Positions 62,978 to 64,000 of a stretch of DNA of 64,000 bases are shown in pieces. Numbering within the stretch: the stretch's first letter is position 1; the number at the start of each line of letters is the position of its first letter. Source of the DNA: Klebsiella pneumoniae (lineage in GTDB: Bacteria > Pseudomonadota > Gammaproteobacteria > Pseudomonadales > UBA5518). A program made the translations under genes and the position numbers. The notes below the pieces were generated by a model. The model was not told the origin of the DNA, did not search any database, and worked only from the letters and a program-made list of their open reading frames with translations. Where the stretch lies: contig CAMAXE010000006.1 in NCBI GenBank assembly GCA_945862145.1, forward strand, positions 62,001 through 126,000. Reading direction: 5' to 3'.

Positions 62978-63439
62978 GTGAGCGCCCGAGTAGAGGATCT
63001 GCAACTGCTGCTTGAGCCCGCGATAGCGGCGCTCGGCTATGAGCTGTGGGGCTTGGAGTTGAATGCGCGCCCACGCCATTCCTTGCTCCGCCTCTACATT
63101 GATGCGCCACAGGGCATCACAGTGGATGATTGCGCGCTGGTGAGCCGCCAAGCGAGTGCGGTGCTCGATGTGTCCGACCCGATCCAGGGTGCTTTCACAC
63201 TCGAGGTGTCCTCGCCGGGGTGGGACAGGCCACTGTTTCGCGCCTCCCAGTACGAGCTCTACAAGGGCTCCCGGGTAAAGATCAGGCTCGCGCGTATGAT
63301 CAATGCGCAGCGCAACCTGGATGGGCGCATCATCGGCGCCGACGAGGATGGTGTGGAGCTTGAGGTTGCCGCCGGAGCGCGGTCAAAGGTTCCTTGGGGA
63401 GCGATCCGCAAGGCCAGTCTGGTGATTGAGGATGACTGA
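62978..63439 (+). CDS. rimP: Ribosome maturation factor RimP
   Basis: A 153-residue factor for 30S assembly. N-terminal domain with LLLEPAIAALGYELWGLELN and LLRLYIDAPQGITVDDC; then YELYKGSRVKIRLAR and the Sm-like C-terminal domain. Start GTG 62978 puts LGYELWG at the same distance from the start as in E. coli RimP; TTG 62960 and GTG 62969 are in-frame alternatives. First gene of the nusA operon. Confidence 0.94.
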   Translation: MSARVEDLQLLLEPAIAALGYELWGLELNARPRHSLLRLYIDAPQGITVDDCALVSRQASAVLDVSDPIQGAFTLEVSSPGWDRPLFRASQYELYKGSRVKIRLARMINAQRNLDGRIIGADEDGVELEVAAGARSKVPWGAIRKASLVIEDD

Positions 63440-63475
63440 GCCCTTCCGGGCTCGCGAGCGTTGCGGAGCATAAGG

Positions 63476-64000
63476 ATGAACAAGGAAATCCTGCTGGTTG
63501 CCGAGGCCGTCTCCAACGAGAAGGGCGTCTCGCGCGAGATCATTTTCGAGGCCATCGAGCAGGCGCTCGCCACGGCGACCAAGAAGCGCTACGACGAGGA
63601 CTCGGAAATTACCGTGGTAATCGACCGCAACAGCGGCGATTACACGACGTTCCGCCACTGGCTGGTGCGCAGTAACGATGAGCCTGCCGCACTTGGTACC
63701 GAGTTCACGCTGCAGGAGGCGCACGAGAAGAATACCGCCCTGCAGCCAGGCGATGTGTTCGAGGAACAGATTGATAACGTGGGTTTCGGCCGCATCGCGG
63801 CACAGACTGCCAAGCAGGTAATCGTCCAAAAGGTCCGCGAGGCCGAGCGCGCGCAGATCATCGACCAATACCGCGATCGTCTGGGCGAGCTGCTTGGCGG
63901 CAGCGTGAAGAAAGTTACCCGGGATGCGGTCATCGTTGATCTCGGCAACAACGCCGAGGGTCTTCTCTCCCGTGACCAGCTGGTTGGGCGCGAAACGTTC
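63476..64000 (+). CDS. nusA: Transcription termination/antitermination factor NusA, N-terminal 175 codons
   Basis: The reading frame is open to the last base. It starts MNKEILLVAEAVSNEKGVSR with AAGG before the ATG. It covers the NusA N-terminal polymerase-binding domain (about 1-125; EAIEQALATATKKRY, NVGFGRIAAQTAKQVIVQKV) and the start of the S1 domain (VKKVTRDAVIVDLGNNAEGL). The KH domains lie beyond the window. NusA typically autoregulates this operon. Confidence 0.97.
   Translation, partial: MNKEILLVAEAVSNEKGVSREIIFEAIEQALATATKKRYDEDSEITVVIDRNSGDYTTFRHWLVRSNDEPAALGTEFTLQEAHEKNTALQPGDVFEEQIDNVGFGRIAAQTAKQVIVQKVREAERAQIIDQYRDRLGELLGGSVKKVTRDAVIVDLGNNAEGLLSRDQLVGRETF

Overview
This 64 kb window looks like one contiguous, GC-rich chromosome segment from a gammaproteobacterium of the Pseudomonadales/Cellvibrionales type. 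I infer this from gene order: ubiE-ubiJ-ubiB-hisI-hisE-tatA-tatB, pilMNOPQ-aroK-aroB-damX-hemE, bioB-bioF-bioHC-bioD followed by a small protein and an acyl-CoA dehydrogenase, grpE-dnaK-dnaJ-dapB, and carA-carB-greA-yhbY-rlmE-ftsH-folP-glmM-tpiA-secG-tRNA-Leu-tRNA-fMet-rimP-nusA. The tmRNA tag ANDDSYALAA, a Fur with a CLDTG rather than CLDCG motif, and a fused BioH-BioC protein fit the same group. Species cannot be named from sequence reading alone.

Layout. 1-7.3 kb (minus strand): Tat export, histidine and ubiquinone biosynthesis, the HslUV protease with a heat-shock type promoter, and an FtsN-like SPOR protein. 7.4-13.4 kb: priA (minus), rpmE and a secreted nuclease (plus), and mrcA/PBP1A (minus). 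13.4-23 kb (plus): the type IV pilus assembly operon running into aroK, aroB, damX and hemE. 23-32.6 kb: cysE and comF (minus), a hexapeptide acyltransferase, then the biotin operon preceded by a good BirA-type operator, two small unknown proteins, an acyl-CoA dehydrogenase and a small membrane protein.

32.7-37 kb is the only clearly accessory stretch. It lies between tRNA-Pro(CGG) and the 3' end of ssrA (tmRNA), both classic integration sites. It holds a ParDE toxin-antitoxin pair, a truncated helicase fragment, a possible phage-protein remnant, an orphan ParB-like HTH protein and an AbiE (type IV) toxin-antitoxin pair whose toxin is cut short. No integrase is present, so it reads as a decayed island kept by addiction modules.

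37-47 kb: smpB, ratA, rnfH, bamE, fur, recN, hrcA, then grpE-dnaK-dnaJ-dapB with sigma-32-type promoters before grpE and dnaK. 47-50.7 kb: three paralogous LuxR-HTH regulators of one architecture sit between dapB and carA, genes that are usually close neighbours in this group. 50.7-64 kb: carAB with a leader containing an intrinsic terminator, then the housekeeping run to the start of nusA, which is cut by the window end.

The most interesting points are the LuxR triplet with its shared CCCATATGRGTC sites, the AbiE and ParDE control sequences, the carA leader terminator, the rpmE terminator that encloses a downstream start codon, the 76-residue rod-like mini-protein after bioD, and an initiator tRNA with a U1-U72 end. 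No CRISPR array, complete insertion sequence, rRNA or replication origin was seen.
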